A stretch of DNA of 64,000 nucleotides, from positions 124,001-188,000 of the forward strand of contig CALBTB010000005.1 in NCBI GenBank assembly GCA_937967995.1. Direction: 5' to 3'. A program made the translations under genes and the position numbers. This stretch comes from an uncultured Gammaproteobacteria bacterium. Its GTDB lineage: Bacteria; Pseudomonadota; Gammaproteobacteria; UBA6429; Thiohalophilaceae. The notes under the pieces are model-generated. The model was not told the DNA's origin. It did not search any database and saw only the letters and a program-made list of their open reading frames with translations. Shown one piece after another: positions 1 through 8,011 of this stretch; position 1 is the first letter of the stretch; every line of letters starts with the position of its first letter.

Positions 1-357
1 GTAGGTCGGATTGCCGCAGGCCGCCCCATTGAAGCCATCCCAGGCCGGGATGAGCTGAACCTCGCCGAATACTCACCGGATGAACATTTTGCCCTGGAGG
101 TGCAGGGCGACTCCATGTGTGAAATCGGTATTCTCGATGGTGATCTGGTAATTATCAAAAGCCAGGCCGTGGCAAAGGACGGCGACATCGTTGTCGCGCT
201 GGTGGATGAACAGGAAGCCACACTGAAACGGTTTCGCAAACTCAGCGCTGACAAGATCAAACTGGTCCCGGAAAACAGCCAGATGCAGCCGATGGTCTAC
301 GAGGCCAGTCGTGTACAGATTCAGGGAGTGCTGGTAGGACAGATGCGCCGTTATTAA
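1..357 (+). CDS. lexA: LexA repressor, C-terminal protease domain (5' partial)
   Basis: The reading frame is open from base 1, so the N-terminal winged-helix DNA-binding domain lies outside the window. The visible 118 residues are the S24/LexA latent protease domain. The Ala-Gly self-cleavage site is in VGRIAAGRP at the very start. The nucleophilic Ser is in GDSM and the catalytic Lys is in ATLKRFRK, followed by the usual LLPEN-like KLVPENS strand. LexA represses SOS genes and is inactivated by RecA-stimulated self-cleavage. A UmuD-like or phage S24 protein is possible, but the ending GVLVGQMRRY fits LexA better. The gene is convergent with the next one. Confidence 0.8.
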   Translation, partial: VGRIAAGRPIEAIPGRDELNLAEYSPDEHFALEVQGDSMCEIGILDGDLVIIKSQAVAKDGDIVVALVDEQEATLKRFRKLSADKIKLVPENSQMQPMVYEASRVQIQGVLVGQMRRY

Positions 358-369
358 CGTCGCCGAAGA

Positions 370-762
370 TTATGACTGTGTGAAGTAACGGGCGGCTTTA
401 TCACTGGCCATGTAGCCGCGCACACCAACCAGATAAATAATCACAACAGCATTAAATACAATCGTAAAGAAACCATATAAAGTAAAAATGTATTTGGCCA
501 TCAGCAGAATATTCAGGCCAAGTAACAGCAATAGCACGTAATTAAGTAAGCGTATAAAACCGACCAGCCTGACCATACGAAGCAACAGCGTCAGTACAGT
601 GACAAACAATATCACCGCCCCGGCCAGGTTAATAAAACTGATTAACGGAAAACCGCTGACCGGAACATCAATACCCGTCTTATGTACGAGTAACAGGTTG
701 GCAGCAAAAATACTGGCCAGGAAAAGATTCACCGTGGATATAATCTTGATAGCAGTTGGCAT
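370..762 (-). CDS. Small four-helix membrane protein, unknown function
   Basis: The 130-residue hydrophobic protein has about four predicted membrane helices, roughly residues 7-27, 38-62, 70-90 and 93-115. I see no recognisable family motif. It lies 21 bases downstream of tatC on the same strand and so may be the last gene of the his-tat transcription unit. It is convergent with lexA, with only 12 bases between the stops. The hydrophobic content and codon use look like a real gene. No function can be assigned. Confidence 0.6.
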   Translation of the reverse strand: MPTAIKIISTVNLFLASIFAANLLLVHKTGIDVPVSGFPLISFINLAGAVILFVTVLTLLLRMVRLVGFIRLLNYVLLLLLGLNILLMAKYIFTLYGFFTIVFNAVVIIYLVGVRGYMASDKAARYFTQS

Positions 763-783
763 CGGTCAGTTTATAAAATTTCA

Positions 784-1662
784 CTAAACGGGATCATGCT
801 TGTTAATCTGGCTCTCTTCTTCGATGGCCTTATCAAACTCGGCTTCCATTTCGTCGTCACTCAGATCAATATCATCGTCCTGATCATCACCATTGGCGGC
901 GTCCTGTTTACGCTTTTTGAGCATGAAGCGCGAGGCAATAATACCCATTTCAAACAACAACCACATCGGTAAGGCGAGCAGAACCTGGGAAATGATATCC
1001 GGTGGTGTCAGTAACATGCCAAGCGTAAAGGCACCCACAATGATATAAGGCCGTTTTTTACTCAGGCTCTCCGGCGTCGTCAGGCCGGCCGCGATCAAAA
1101 TGATGGTAGCGATGGGCACTTCAAATGCGATACCGAAAGCAAAAAACATTTTCAGCGAGAAATTCAGATAATCCGCAATGTCCGGGCGATATTCAACACC
1201 GGTCGGGACAAACGCCGAGGTAAACTGGAAGACCAACGGAAATACCACGGCATAGGCGAAAGCCATACCGAGGTAAAACAGCACAATACTGGAAATCAGG
1301 AGTGGTATCGCCAGTCGCTTTTCCCTTTCATACAGACCAGGCGCCACAAAGGCCCAGACCTGGTATAAAACATAAGGAATCGCAATAAAAAACGCGCCGA
1401 TTAATGCCAGCTTCAGAGGAGTGAAGATCGGTGAAATAACACCGGTGGCGATCATGGCCGTGTTTTCCGGCAGGTAGTTCTGAATCGGGATCGAAAAATA
1501 ATAGTAAAGATCGTTGGCGATGGTCATCAGGCCAACTGTAATTACGGCGATGACAATCACGACGCGCAGGAGCCGATCGCGCAATTCAATCAGATGGGAG
1601 ATGAACGTCGATTCTTTTTCGGCAGTGCCCCGTTCAGCTTGATTTTGTTTTTCTTTCTTCAT
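784..1662 (-). CDS. tatC: Sec-independent protein translocase TatC
   Basis: TatC is the polytopic inner-membrane subunit of the twin-arginine translocase. It recognises the twin-arginine signal peptide together with TatB. The 292-residue protein has the family hallmark FISHLIELRDRLLR near the N-terminus, six membrane spans, and the conserved FxxGLYxxEK-type cytoplasmic loop (VAPGLYEREK). The C-terminus carries a long acidic tail rich in Asp and Glu. I placed the start at the ATG at 1662 because it puts the HLIELR motif at the usual distance. An ATG at 1704 and a GTG at 1722 are also in frame, and all three overlap the end of tatB. Confidence 0.93.
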   Translation of the reverse strand: MKKEKQNQAERGTAEKESTFISHLIELRDRLLRVVIVIAVITVGLMTIANDLYYYFSIPIQNYLPENTAMIATGVISPIFTPLKLALIGAFFIAIPYVLYQVWAFVAPGLYEREKRLAIPLLISSIVLFYLGMAFAYAVVFPLVFQFTSAFVPTGVEYRPDIADYLNFSLKMFFAFGIAFEVPIATIILIAAGLTTPESLSKKRPYIIVGAFTLGMLLTPPDIISQVLLALPMWLLFEMGIIASRFMLKKRKQDAANGDDQDDDIDLSDDEMEAEFDKAIEEESQINKHDPV

Positions 1663-2140
1663 GCTGTTTTGTATCTGCTGATACCGGCTTGGGTTTGTTT
1701 TCATGCTCCACCGGTGGTTCACCTTCTTCCAGGCCGTAATCGGTGTGATCGGTCAGACCGTAATCATCATTCTCGAACTCTTCTTCCTGTTTATTTAACA
1801 GTTCTTTTTGCGTTTCGGAATGAATTTCGTTCAGGTCGTTATCGCGTGCCCGCACAACCGGTTCCTGTTGTGCTTCGGTGATTTCATCTTCAATGGTATA
1901 GCGTGAATCATTAATGATGTTTTTGATTTCATCGAGGGAAGCATCGCGTTGCAGGGCCTGGCGTAACTCGTCCTGACGGATTTCCCTGTCGATATCGGCG
2001 CGCACATTTGAAATAAAGCGGCGAGTCCGCCCAACCCAGTAGCCAATCTTGCGAGCTACTGCTGGCAGACGTTCCGGACCGATTACGATCAGGCCGACTA
2101 CACCGATCAGCATCAGTTCCCAAAAACCGATGTCAAACAT
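1634..2140 (-). CDS. tatB: Sec-independent protein translocase TatB
   Basis: TatB forms the receptor complex with TatC. The 168-residue protein starts MFDIGFWELMLIGVVGLIV, the typical single N-terminal membrane helix, followed by IGPERLPAVARKIG and an amphipathic helix (VGRTRRFISNVRADIDREI). The C-terminal half is acidic and low in complexity, as usual. The FDIG/GPERLP motifs distinguish it from TatA. It lies between tatA (32-base gap) and tatC (overlapping end) in the usual tatABC order. Confidence 0.95.
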   Translation of the reverse strand: MFDIGFWELMLIGVVGLIVIGPERLPAVARKIGYWVGRTRRFISNVRADIDREIRQDELRQALQRDASLDEIKNIINDSRYTIEDEITEAQQEPVVRARDNDLNEIHSETQKELLNKQEEEFENDDYGLTDHTDYGLEEGEPPVEHENKPKPVSADTKQHEERKTKSS

Positions 2141-2172
2141 GCTTTTTGCTCAGGTCGATTAGAATGAAAGAC

Positions 2173-2421
2173 TCAGGCGTTGTCTTTTTCTTTTTTGGTC
2201 GCCTCGCCTTCAATCACTGAACTCTGTGTCTGATTATCAATTTTCTTGTCGGCCGATTTTGTTTCATCGTCCGCTTCTCCGTCCTTAACGGACTTTTTGA
2301 AGTTCTTGAGCGCGGAACCCAGATCGGAGCCCATGCTGCGCAAGCGCTTGGTGCCAAACAATAAAATGACAATAATCAGGATCAGAATTAATGAACCTGG
2401 TCCTATACCACCGAAACCCAT
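2173..2421 (-). CDS. tatA: Sec-independent protein translocase TatA
   Basis: TatA forms the size-variable translocation element of the Tat system. The 82-residue protein has one membrane helix (residues about 9-23), the conserved FGTKRLRSMGSDLG hinge with its Phe-Gly, and an amphipathic helix (ALKNFKKSVKD). A charged tail follows. It is first in tatABC and is preceded by an AAGGAG Shine-Dalgarno sequence. The Tat system is needed for exporting folded cofactor proteins, including Rieske and c-type-linked enzymes. Confidence 0.95.
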   Translation of the reverse strand: MGFGGIGPGSLILILIIVILLFGTKRLRSMGSDLGSALKNFKKSVKDGEADDETKSADKKIDNQTQSSVIEGEATKKEKDNA

Positions 2422-2657
2422 AGTGTTTCTCCTTACTTGAATTTTGCGGGCAGATTTTCACCGCCCAAATCAGTCATCACGAGCCGTTCGGCTCAACCAA
2501 ATTGGCGATGTGCTCCCTGGGTATCACGATTTGGTGTACCGCCGCCCTTGGGTGGGAGGGACACGCCTGGCTGGCCGCCCCTGCTGAATTCACCGTCTCA
2601 TCGACCTTGCTAAACGTCTATTCTACCTAAAGATTAGCAGAAGGTGTGATTTTCTGA
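2422..2657 (-). promoter_or_regulatory. Gene-free leader between hisE and tatA with several dyads
   Basis: These 236 bases separate hisE from tatA. I see a perfect GAGCCG/CGGCTC hairpin at 2481-2494. CCAAAT (2497-2502) can pair with ATTTGG (2529-2534), and there are several G/C-rich tracts (GGGCGGCGG read on the minus strand). No run of T follows the hairpins on the minus strand, so it is not a clear intrinsic terminator. It probably holds the tatA promoter and a folded leader. I recognise no known riboswitch. Confidence 0.35.
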
Positions 2658-2975
2658 TTATTTCGGACGGGCGGCCTTTTCTTCCAGACCAGACAGGCCG
2701 AAACGGCGCGCCAGTTCGGCCAGCACGTCATCCGGGCCCAGCCCCTGTTGCGCCAGCATGACCAGCGTGTGAAACCACAGATCGGCCGTTTCATAGATGA
2801 TTTTGTCTCGATCCCCGTCCTTGGCCGCCATCACGGTTTCCGTGGCTTCCTCGCCGACCTTTTTGAGAATGGCATCTAGGCCCTTGGCATACAGGCTGGC
2901 TACATAGGAGCTATCCGGCTCAGCGCTTTTGCGCTCCTCCAGCACCTCGGCCAGTTGTTGCAAAATCGTATTCAT
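2658..2975 (-). CDS. hisE: Phosphoribosyl-ATP pyrophosphatase HisE
   Basis: HisE hydrolyses PRATP to PRAMP, the second step of histidine synthesis. The 105-residue protein has the MazG-like helical fold signature, with LYAKGLDAILKKVGEEATET and the acidic EVLEERK near the N-terminus. I chose the ATG at 2975, which gives the normal N-terminus (MNTILQQLAEVLEERK). An in-frame TTG at 3014 adds 13 residues and lacks a usable ribosome site. HisI and HisE are separate genes here, as in Pseudomonas, and stand next to tatA in the same order. Confidence 0.93.
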   Translation of the reverse strand: MNTILQQLAEVLEERKSAEPDSSYVASLYAKGLDAILKKVGEEATETVMAAKDGDRDKIIYETADLWFHTLVMLAQQGLGPDDVLAELARRFGLSGLEEKAARPK

Positions 2976-3017
2976 AACAATGACATTGTCCCGGTGCGGC
3001 AACCGATCAATCAAGCC

Positions 3018-3194
3018 TTAATTTGGTCCGCTGAGGTTTTTTTGCGTCACGATCAGGAACACCGGGTAGGCCAGCCAGGAAAAGAAAAACATCAATACGA
3101 ACCAGCCAAATTTGGCGCCGCCCGTGGAGCGCGGTGAAATAATGACATGAATCATGGGCCACAGGTAGGCCGCCAGCAGAAGGAGCTTCAACAT
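3018..3194 (-). CDS. Small two-helix membrane protein between hisI and hisE
   Basis: A 58-codon frame starts with ATG at 3194 (MLKLLLLAAYLWPMIHVI) and ends with TAA at 3018. It has two hydrophobic segments, about residues 2-18 and 30-49, separated by a short polar loop (SPRSTGGAKFG). It fills the gap between hisI and hisE almost exactly, with 20 bases before it and 42 before the hisE start. Shape and position suggest a real gene co-transcribed with the his operon. It resembles small PLDc_N-like or DUF-type inner-membrane proteins in outline only. Confidence 0.55.
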   Translation of the reverse strand: MLKLLLLAAYLWPMIHVIISPRSTGGAKFGWFVLMFFFSWLAYPVFLIVTQKNLSGPN

Positions 3195-3214
3195 AAATTA
3201 GGGTAAAAAATTCG

Positions 3215-3598
3215 CTAGTAAATATCGTCGGGATTCTTCAGCACTGGCTCCACTTCAACCCATTTACCGTCCTGCCATTGCTTGAAAAAACAGTTATGCC
3301 GACCGGTATGGCAGGCAATGCCGCCCAGCTGTTCGACTTCGAGCAGGATCACGTCATTATCACAATCGAGGCGCAGATCCTTGAGTACCTGTACATGGCC
3401 GGACTCCTCGCCCTTGCGCCACAGTTTTTTTCGTGAGCGGGACCAGTAGATGGCCCGGCCTTCCTTGACGGTCAGCGCCAGTGCTTCACGGTTCATCCAG
3501 GCCATCATCAGCAACTTGCCGGTGCCGACCTCCTGGGCAATAGCCGGAACCAGCCCGTCTTCGTTCCACTTGATTTCATCCAGCCAGGAATCGCTCAT
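3215..3598 (-). CDS. hisI: Phosphoribosyl-AMP cyclohydrolase HisI
   Basis: HisI opens the purine ring of PRAMP, the third step of histidine synthesis, using zinc. The 127-residue protein carries the family signatures MMAWMNREAL, YWSRSRKKLWRKGEESGH, the metal-binding LDCDND, and IACHTGRHNCFF with its Cys and His ligands. The length is normal for the monofunctional enzyme. The gap to hisF is 2 bases, which supports translational coupling. Confidence 0.96.
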   Translation of the reverse strand: MSDSWLDEIKWNEDGLVPAIAQEVGTGKLLMMAWMNREALALTVKEGRAIYWSRSRKKLWRKGEESGHVQVLKDLRLDCDNDVILLEVEQLGGIACHTGRHNCFFKQWQDGKWVEVEPVLKNPDDIY

Positions 3599-3600
3599 CG

Positions 3601-4374
3601 TTACACCCGCACTTCTATACCGGCCTGCTGCATTTGTTGTTTCGCTTCACCGACCGTGTGCTCACCAAAGTGAAAGATACTGGCGGCCAGTACGGCGTCC
3701 GCGCGGCCTTCGGTGACACCTTCCACCAGGTGCTGCAGATTTCCGACACCACCGGAGGCAATCACTGGCACATTCACGGCATCGGAAATAGCACGGGTCA
3801 GGGCCAGATCAAAGCCGATTTTCGTGCCGTCCCGATCCATGCTGGTTAAGAGGATTTCCCCGGCGCCATAGTCGACCATCCTGACTGCCCACTCGACCGC
3901 ATCAATGCCCGTGGGTTTGCGACCGCCATGGGTAAAGATTTCCCATTTGTCCGCTTCACCCTCGGCATTCACCCGCTTGGCATCGATTGCCACGACAATG
4001 CACTGCGAGCCGAATTTTTCCGCGGCTTCACGTACGAATTCAGGATTAAACACCGCCGCCGTATTGATGGCGACCTTGTCGGCACCGGCATTGAGCATGC
4101 GTCGAATATCGTCAACGGTGCGAATACCACCACCTACTGTCAAAGGAATAAACACCTGGCCAGCCACCTGTTCGACCACGTGTACCATAGTCTGGCGATC
4201 ATCGGAGGAAGCGGTGATATCGAGAAAAGTCAGTTCATCGGCGCCCTGCTCATCATATCGCCGGGCAATTTCAACCGGATCGCCGGCATCGCGAATTTCG
4301 ACAAACTGCACACCCTTCACAACGCGGCCATTATCCACGTCGAGGCAGGGAATAATGCGTTTAGCCAGCCCCAT
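3601..4374 (-). CDS. hisF: Imidazole glycerol phosphate synthase subunit HisF
   Basis: HisF is the cyclase half of IGP synthase. It uses ammonia from HisH to turn PRFAR into IGP and AICAR. The (beta/alpha)8 barrel begins LAKRIIPCLDVDNGRVVKG, with the catalytic Asp in CLDVD. The second catalytic Asp is in VVAIDAKR, and the phosphate-binding VGGGIRT and IASGGVGN loops are present. The ATG at 4374 is preferred over the GTG at 4377. The gene overlaps the end of hisA by 14 bases. Confidence 0.96.
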   Translation of the reverse strand: MGLAKRIIPCLDVDNGRVVKGVQFVEIRDAGDPVEIARRYDEQGADELTFLDITASSDDRQTMVHVVEQVAGQVFIPLTVGGGIRTVDDIRRMLNAGADKVAINTAAVFNPEFVREAAEKFGSQCIVVAIDAKRVNAEGEADKWEIFTHGGRKPTGIDAVEWAVRMVDYGAGEILLTSMDRDGTKIGFDLALTRAISDAVNVPVIASGGVGNLQHLVEGVTEGRADAVLAASIFHFGEHTVGEAKQQMQQAGIEVRV

Positions 4375-5107
4375 CACTCAACTCGTCGGCAAGACGCTGG
4401 GCTTCGGCAAAATCGAGCGTGCCTTCATAAATGGCACGGCCGGTGATGGCACCGCTGATACCTTCATGCGCGACCTTACTCAGGGCGCGTATGTCATCGA
4501 TATTGGTAATACCGCCAGACGCGATAACGGGTATCGTAATCGACTGCGCCAGCTTGACGGTGGAATCCACATTGACGCCACTCATCATGCCGTCTCGTGA
4601 TATATCGGTATAGATGAGGGCTTCCACCCCGTCCGCTTCGAAGTGTTTGGCCATGTCGATGACGTCATGACGTGACAACTTGGACCAGCCATCCACCGCG
4701 ACCTTACCGTCTTTGGCATCCAGTCCAACAATGATATGACCGGGAAATTCCAGGCATACGTCGTTCACAAAGTGCGGGGCAGTCACGGCCTGGGTACCGA
4801 TAATCACATACTGCACGCCGGCATCCAGATACGTCTGAATGGTTTCCGAATCCCGTATACCGCCGCCGACCTGGATGGGTACATTCGGAAAGGCTTCTGC
4901 AATGCCTTTAACTACGTGTGCATTCTTTGGTTCGCCCGCAAATGCGCCGTTCAGATCCACCAGGTGAATACGACGCGCTCCGGCTTCGACCCACTTTGCG
5001 GCCATGGCAACCGGATCATCGGAAAACACGGTCTCCTGATCCATATCACCCTGGCGCAGGCGTACACACTTTCCATCTTTAATATCAATTGCGGGAATAA
5101 TTAACAT
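4361..5107 (-). CDS. hisA: ProFAR isomerase HisA
   Basis: HisA catalyses the Amadori rearrangement of ProFAR to PRFAR. The 248-residue half-barrel repeat protein is homologous to HisF. It has IIPAIDIKDGKCVRLRQGD with the first catalytic Asp, IQVGGGIRD, YTDISRDGMMSG with the second catalytic Asp, and VIASGGITN for phosphate binding. Length and order (hisH-hisA-hisF) are canonical. Confidence 0.96.
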   Translation of the reverse strand: MLIIPAIDIKDGKCVRLRQGDMDQETVFSDDPVAMAAKWVEAGARRIHLVDLNGAFAGEPKNAHVVKGIAEAFPNVPIQVGGGIRDSETIQTYLDAGVQYVIIGTQAVTAPHFVNDVCLEFPGHIIVGLDAKDGKVAVDGWSKLSRHDVIDMAKHFEADGVEALIYTDISRDGMMSGVNVDSTVKLAQSITIPVIASGGITNIDDIRALSKVAHEGISGAITGRAIYEGTLDFAEAQRLADELSDGAG

Positions 5108-5132
5108 GAGTGCCGTTGTACTTTATTAAAAC

Positions 5133-5783
5133 TCAGACTCGACCATCCCAGTTAAGGAAGTTTTTATACAATTGTAAACCGTCATGCTGACTTTTTTCCG
5201 GGTGAAACTGGGTTGCAAACACGTTGGCCCTGGAGATGGCCGCTGTAAACGCCAGCCCATACTGAGCCGATCCGGCAATCATACCGATATCCACCGGTTC
5301 AACATAGTAGCTGTGAACGAAATAAAACCGTGCATCCTGTTCAATGTTATACCAAAGCGGATGATCAAACGTCTGGTGTACCTGATTCCATCCCATGTGC
5401 GGAATTTTCAGGCGTTCACCCGTATTCGGATCATGCAAGTCATCGCCGAAATAAGCAACATGCCCGGGCAGGATTTTCAGGCACTCGACGCCATTGTTTT
5501 CGTCACTGAACGTCATTAACGCCTGCATACCGACACACACACCCAGCAGCGGTTTTCCATCCGCCACCACTTCCTTTACCAGTGTATCAATACCGAGACG
5601 ACGAATTTCATGCATACAGTCACGCATGGCCCCGACACCCGGCAACACGACGCGGTCTGCGGCACGAATTTTTTCAGCCTCGTGCGTCACGACCACGCGC
5701 TCACCATTAGCCACATGTTCCAGTGCTTTGGCCACGGAATGCAGATTCCCCATTCCGTAATCGATGACGGCAACCGTGCTCAT
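5133..5783 (-). CDS. hisH: Imidazole glycerol phosphate synthase subunit HisH
   Basis: HisH is the class I glutamine amidotransferase subunit that supplies ammonia to HisF. The 216-residue protein has IDYGMGN at the N-terminus, the oxyanion strand PGVGA, the nucleophile elbow GVCVGMQ (Cys83), and the His194-Glu196 pair in FHPEKS. All catalytic residues are present. It lies between hisB and hisA with short gaps (27 and 25 bases). Confidence 0.96.
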   Translation of the reverse strand: MSTVAVIDYGMGNLHSVAKALEHVANGERVVVTHEAEKIRAADRVVLPGVGAMRDCMHEIRRLGIDTLVKEVVADGKPLLGVCVGMQALMTFSDENNGVECLKILPGHVAYFGDDLHDPNTGERLKIPHMGWNQVHQTFDHPLWYNIEQDARFYFVHSYYVEPVDIGMIAGSAQYGLAFTAAISRANVFATQFHPEKSQHDGLQLYKNFLNWDGRV

Positions 5784-5810
5784 CGTCCTTGCTATCCCAC
5801 TCCCTGCTGC

Positions 5811-6401
5811 TTAGAGGCTGCCCTTGGTAGAGGGTGTCACACCCTGCATGCGTGGATCCGGCTCAATCGCCATACGCACGGCACGACCAAATGCCTTGAA
5901 GATGGTTTCAGCAATGTGGTGCGCATTCTTGCCACGCAGACAGTCGATATGCAGCGTCACCAGGGCATGATTGATGAAACCCTGAAAAAATTCGTGAATC
6001 AGATCCACGTCAAAATCCCCGACCCGGCCACGCGGGTAAGTGGCGTGATACTCGAGACCCGGCCGCCCGGAAAAATCTATGACGACGCGTGACAGGGCTT
6101 CATCCAGCGGTACATAGGCGTGCCCGTAACGCCGAATGCCTTTCTTATCACCCAGCGCTTTGGCGAAAGCCTGACCAAGCACGATGCCGACATCTTCAAC
6201 CGTGTGGTGGGCATCGATGTGCAGGTCGCCTTTGGCCTGAATGTCCAGGTCGACCAGCCCGTGACGGGCCACCTGGTCGAGCATGTGCTCAAGAAACGGG
6301 ACTCCGGTATCAAATTTGGCCTTGCCGGAACCATCCAGATCGACAGAAACTGTGATCTGGGTCTCCAGGGTGTTACGTTTGATCGTGCTGTTGCGAGCCA
6401 C
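5811..6401 (-). CDS. hisB: Imidazoleglycerol-phosphate dehydratase HisB
   Basis: HisB dehydrates IGP to imidazole acetol phosphate. The 196-residue protein is the monofunctional form, without the N-terminal phosphatase of enteric HisB. It has FLEHMLDQVARHG and the metal-binding DAHHTVEDVGI and KNAHHIAE repeats. It is the first gene of this minus-strand his cluster, so the operon promoter should lie between it and fnr (6402-6499). Confidence 0.96.
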   Translation of the reverse strand: MARNSTIKRNTLETQITVSVDLDGSGKAKFDTGVPFLEHMLDQVARHGLVDLDIQAKGDLHIDAHHTVEDVGIVLGQAFAKALGDKKGIRRYGHAYVPLDEALSRVVIDFSGRPGLEYHATYPRGRVGDFDVDLIHEFFQGFINHALVTLHIDCLRGKNAHHIAETIFKAFGRAVRMAIEPDPRMQGVTPSTKGSL

Positions 6402-6499
6402 GAGTTATACTCCTACAAAGCATGGGTGTTTGACTGGCATAGTATAACAGCGTTCTGGTGTTATACTGCTAAACGAAATTGTCGCGAGGCCAGTAATCT
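6402..6499. promoter_or_regulatory. Divergent hisB/fnr promoter region with 7-bp dyad
   Basis: The 98 bases hold GTATAAC (6442-6448) and its reverse complement GTTATAC (6460-6466). Each half contains or extends to a consensus-like -10 box, TATACT: 6462-6467 on the plus strand toward fnr, and 6441-6446 read on the minus strand toward hisB. No convincing -35 box or FNR site is seen. The symmetry suggests either back-to-back promoters or a regulator site overlapping both. Confidence 0.45.
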
Positions 6500-7225
6500 A
6501 TGACCAGCCAGGTAGTCGATATCAATGTCGCCCGCAGTGCCTGCCACAAATGCGGCATTTATAAACTTTGCCTGCCCATGGGACTGAACATGGACGACCA
6601 GGATCGGCTCGATTCCATTATCAAGCAACGCCGGCCGCTCACCAAGGGCGAACACCTGTACCATGCCGGTGATAATTTTGGCTCCCTCTACGCTTTGCGT
6701 TCCGGTTCACTAAAAACCTACATCATCAATGAACAGGGTGAGGAGCATGTTATTGGTCTGAAAATGCCCGGTGATTTGATCGGTTTCAGTGGAATCAACG
6801 GTCACCACTACGCCAATTCAGCCAAAGCCCTGGAAACCAGCAGTGTGTGTGAAATTCCATTTGAACAGCTGGAGTCATTAAGCGCGCAGATCCCCGGCCT
6901 GCAACATCATCTGATGGAAATCATGAGCAAGGAAATTCAGCAGGAACATGAGAAGGTGGCCATGTGCGGCAAAATGCCGGCCGAAGCACGTCTGGCCAGT
7001 ATCTTGCTGACACTGTCAGATCGTTTCGTGGAGCGGGGCTATTCCGCATCGGAATTTCACCTGAGCATGTCACGCAGTGACATCGCCAACATGCTGGGGC
7101 TGGCTGTGGAAACAGTGAGCCGCCTGTTCACTCAAATGCAGGAACAGGGCATCCTCACCGTCGAGCGTAAACACATCAAGGTACTGGATCGAAACCGGCT
7201 GATTGCGCTGATTCGAATCCCCTGA
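6500..7225 (+). CDS. fnr: FNR/ANR-type oxygen-sensing transcription regulator
   Basis: The 241-residue CRP/FNR family protein has the oxygen-labile [4Fe-4S] ligands: Cys15, Cys18 and Cys24 in CHKCGIYKLC, and Cys117 in ALETSSVCEIPF. The cyclic-nucleotide-fold beta-roll is followed by a C-terminal HTH with the FNR-type recognition helix (VETVSRLF). It activates or represses anaerobic and microaerobic genes. A matching FNR box is seen upstream of ccoN in this window. The adjacent cco cluster is convergent with it, a common arrangement for fnr/anr genes. Confidence 0.94.
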   Translation: MTSQVVDINVARSACHKCGIYKLCLPMGLNMDDQDRLDSIIKQRRPLTKGEHLYHAGDNFGSLYALRSGSLKTYIINEQGEEHVIGLKMPGDLIGFSGINGHHYANSAKALETSSVCEIPFEQLESLSAQIPGLQHHLMEIMSKEIQQEHEKVAMCGKMPAEARLASILLTLSDRFVERGYSASEFHLSMSRSDIANMLGLAVETVSRLFTQMQEQGILTVERKHIKVLDRNRLIALIRIP

Positions 7226-7233
7226 AACCATCC

Positions 7234-7485
7234 CTAATCCTGTCTGGTTGAACAGGGCCGCTGAAAGTAACAGGTCAGCGCACAGGAACCCGCCGTCAAA
7301 ATCCAGAACAGGAAAAACCCGATCGTGTAACCGCCCAGTCTGGAAACTGTGCCGTAACCACTGACAGACATAATCAACTGCGGATCAAAGGCCGTAAAAA
7401 ACAGAATGGTGGCCACGCCGGCGGTCAGGAAAGATGGCCATAGCACGGCAATCAGCTTCTGAATAACAGGCACATTGTTTTGCAC
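7234..7485 (-). CDS. Small membrane protein of the cbb3 oxidase cluster
   Basis: The 83-residue protein has two membrane helices (LIAVLWPSFLTAGVATILFF and GGYTIGFFLFWILTAGSCAL). The GTG start at 7485 is chosen because AGGAGG stands 7 bases upstream, immediately after the ccoH stop. A longer in-frame start at 7521 overlaps ccoH. It is the last gene of the cco cluster, where ccoI or ccoS would often be found. It resembles neither the copper ATPase nor CcoS, so its role is unknown, perhaps oxidase assembly. Confidence 0.6.
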   Translation of the reverse strand: MQNNVPVIQKLIAVLWPSFLTAGVATILFFTAFDPQLIMSVSGYGTVSRLGGYTIGFFLFWILTAGSCALTCYFQRPCSTRQD

Positions 7486-7496
7486 TTCCACACCTC

Positions 7497-8000
7497 CTAT
7501 AAATTCGGCACCAGCTTCCATTGCGTCGCGGATAGATCCACATCGGATTCAATACGCCACGCTGCATCGACCGGTTGTAAAATGGCCCGCCACTTGCCCG
7601 GCGCAACATTATAGAGTGGGGCAATATACGAATTATCTTTCTGGCGTCGAACCACTATATGCTGATCACGGTTTGCAATGGTGGAATGTATCAGCGATAG
7701 CTTCAATGTATCACCATACGATCCTGAATCTGTTTCGGGATTGTCACTGAACAACCTGATAGTAAGCTGGTTGTTACTCGTATCCAGTTGCATGCTGGCA
7801 TAAATACCCAATGTTCTCGCTACAACATGTTGATCAAGCTTTCGGTTGATTGCCAGACCTTCCTTGTAATGATTATCCGCCACCAGGCTGTCCTTGTTCA
7901 GTGTGGCAATGATCACCGTGGCCACACCCGCGATCACGACACTGGCTGGAAGCGCCATCACATACCACGGCCAGAACTGTTTATACCAGGGTGTTATCAT
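7497..8000 (-). CDS. ccoH: FixH/CcoH family cbb3 oxidase assembly protein
   Basis: The 167-residue protein has one N-terminal membrane helix (residues about 8-32, WPWYVMALPASVVIAGVAT) after the PWYKQFWPW start typical of FixH. The DNHYKEGLAINRKLD region after the helix is the conserved part of the family. The rest is a periplasmic beta domain. FixH/CcoH is required for stable assembly of cbb3-type oxidase. It follows ccoG by 11 bases. Confidence 0.88.
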   Translation of the reverse strand: MITPWYKQFWPWYVMALPASVVIAGVATVIIATLNKDSLVADNHYKEGLAINRKLDQHVVARTLGIYASMQLDTSNNQLTIRLFSDNPETDSGSYGDTLKLSLIHSTIANRDQHIVVRRQKDNSYIAPLYNVAPGKWRAILQPVDAAWRIESDVDLSATQWKLVPNL

Positions 8001-8011
8001 ATTTAAATTCC

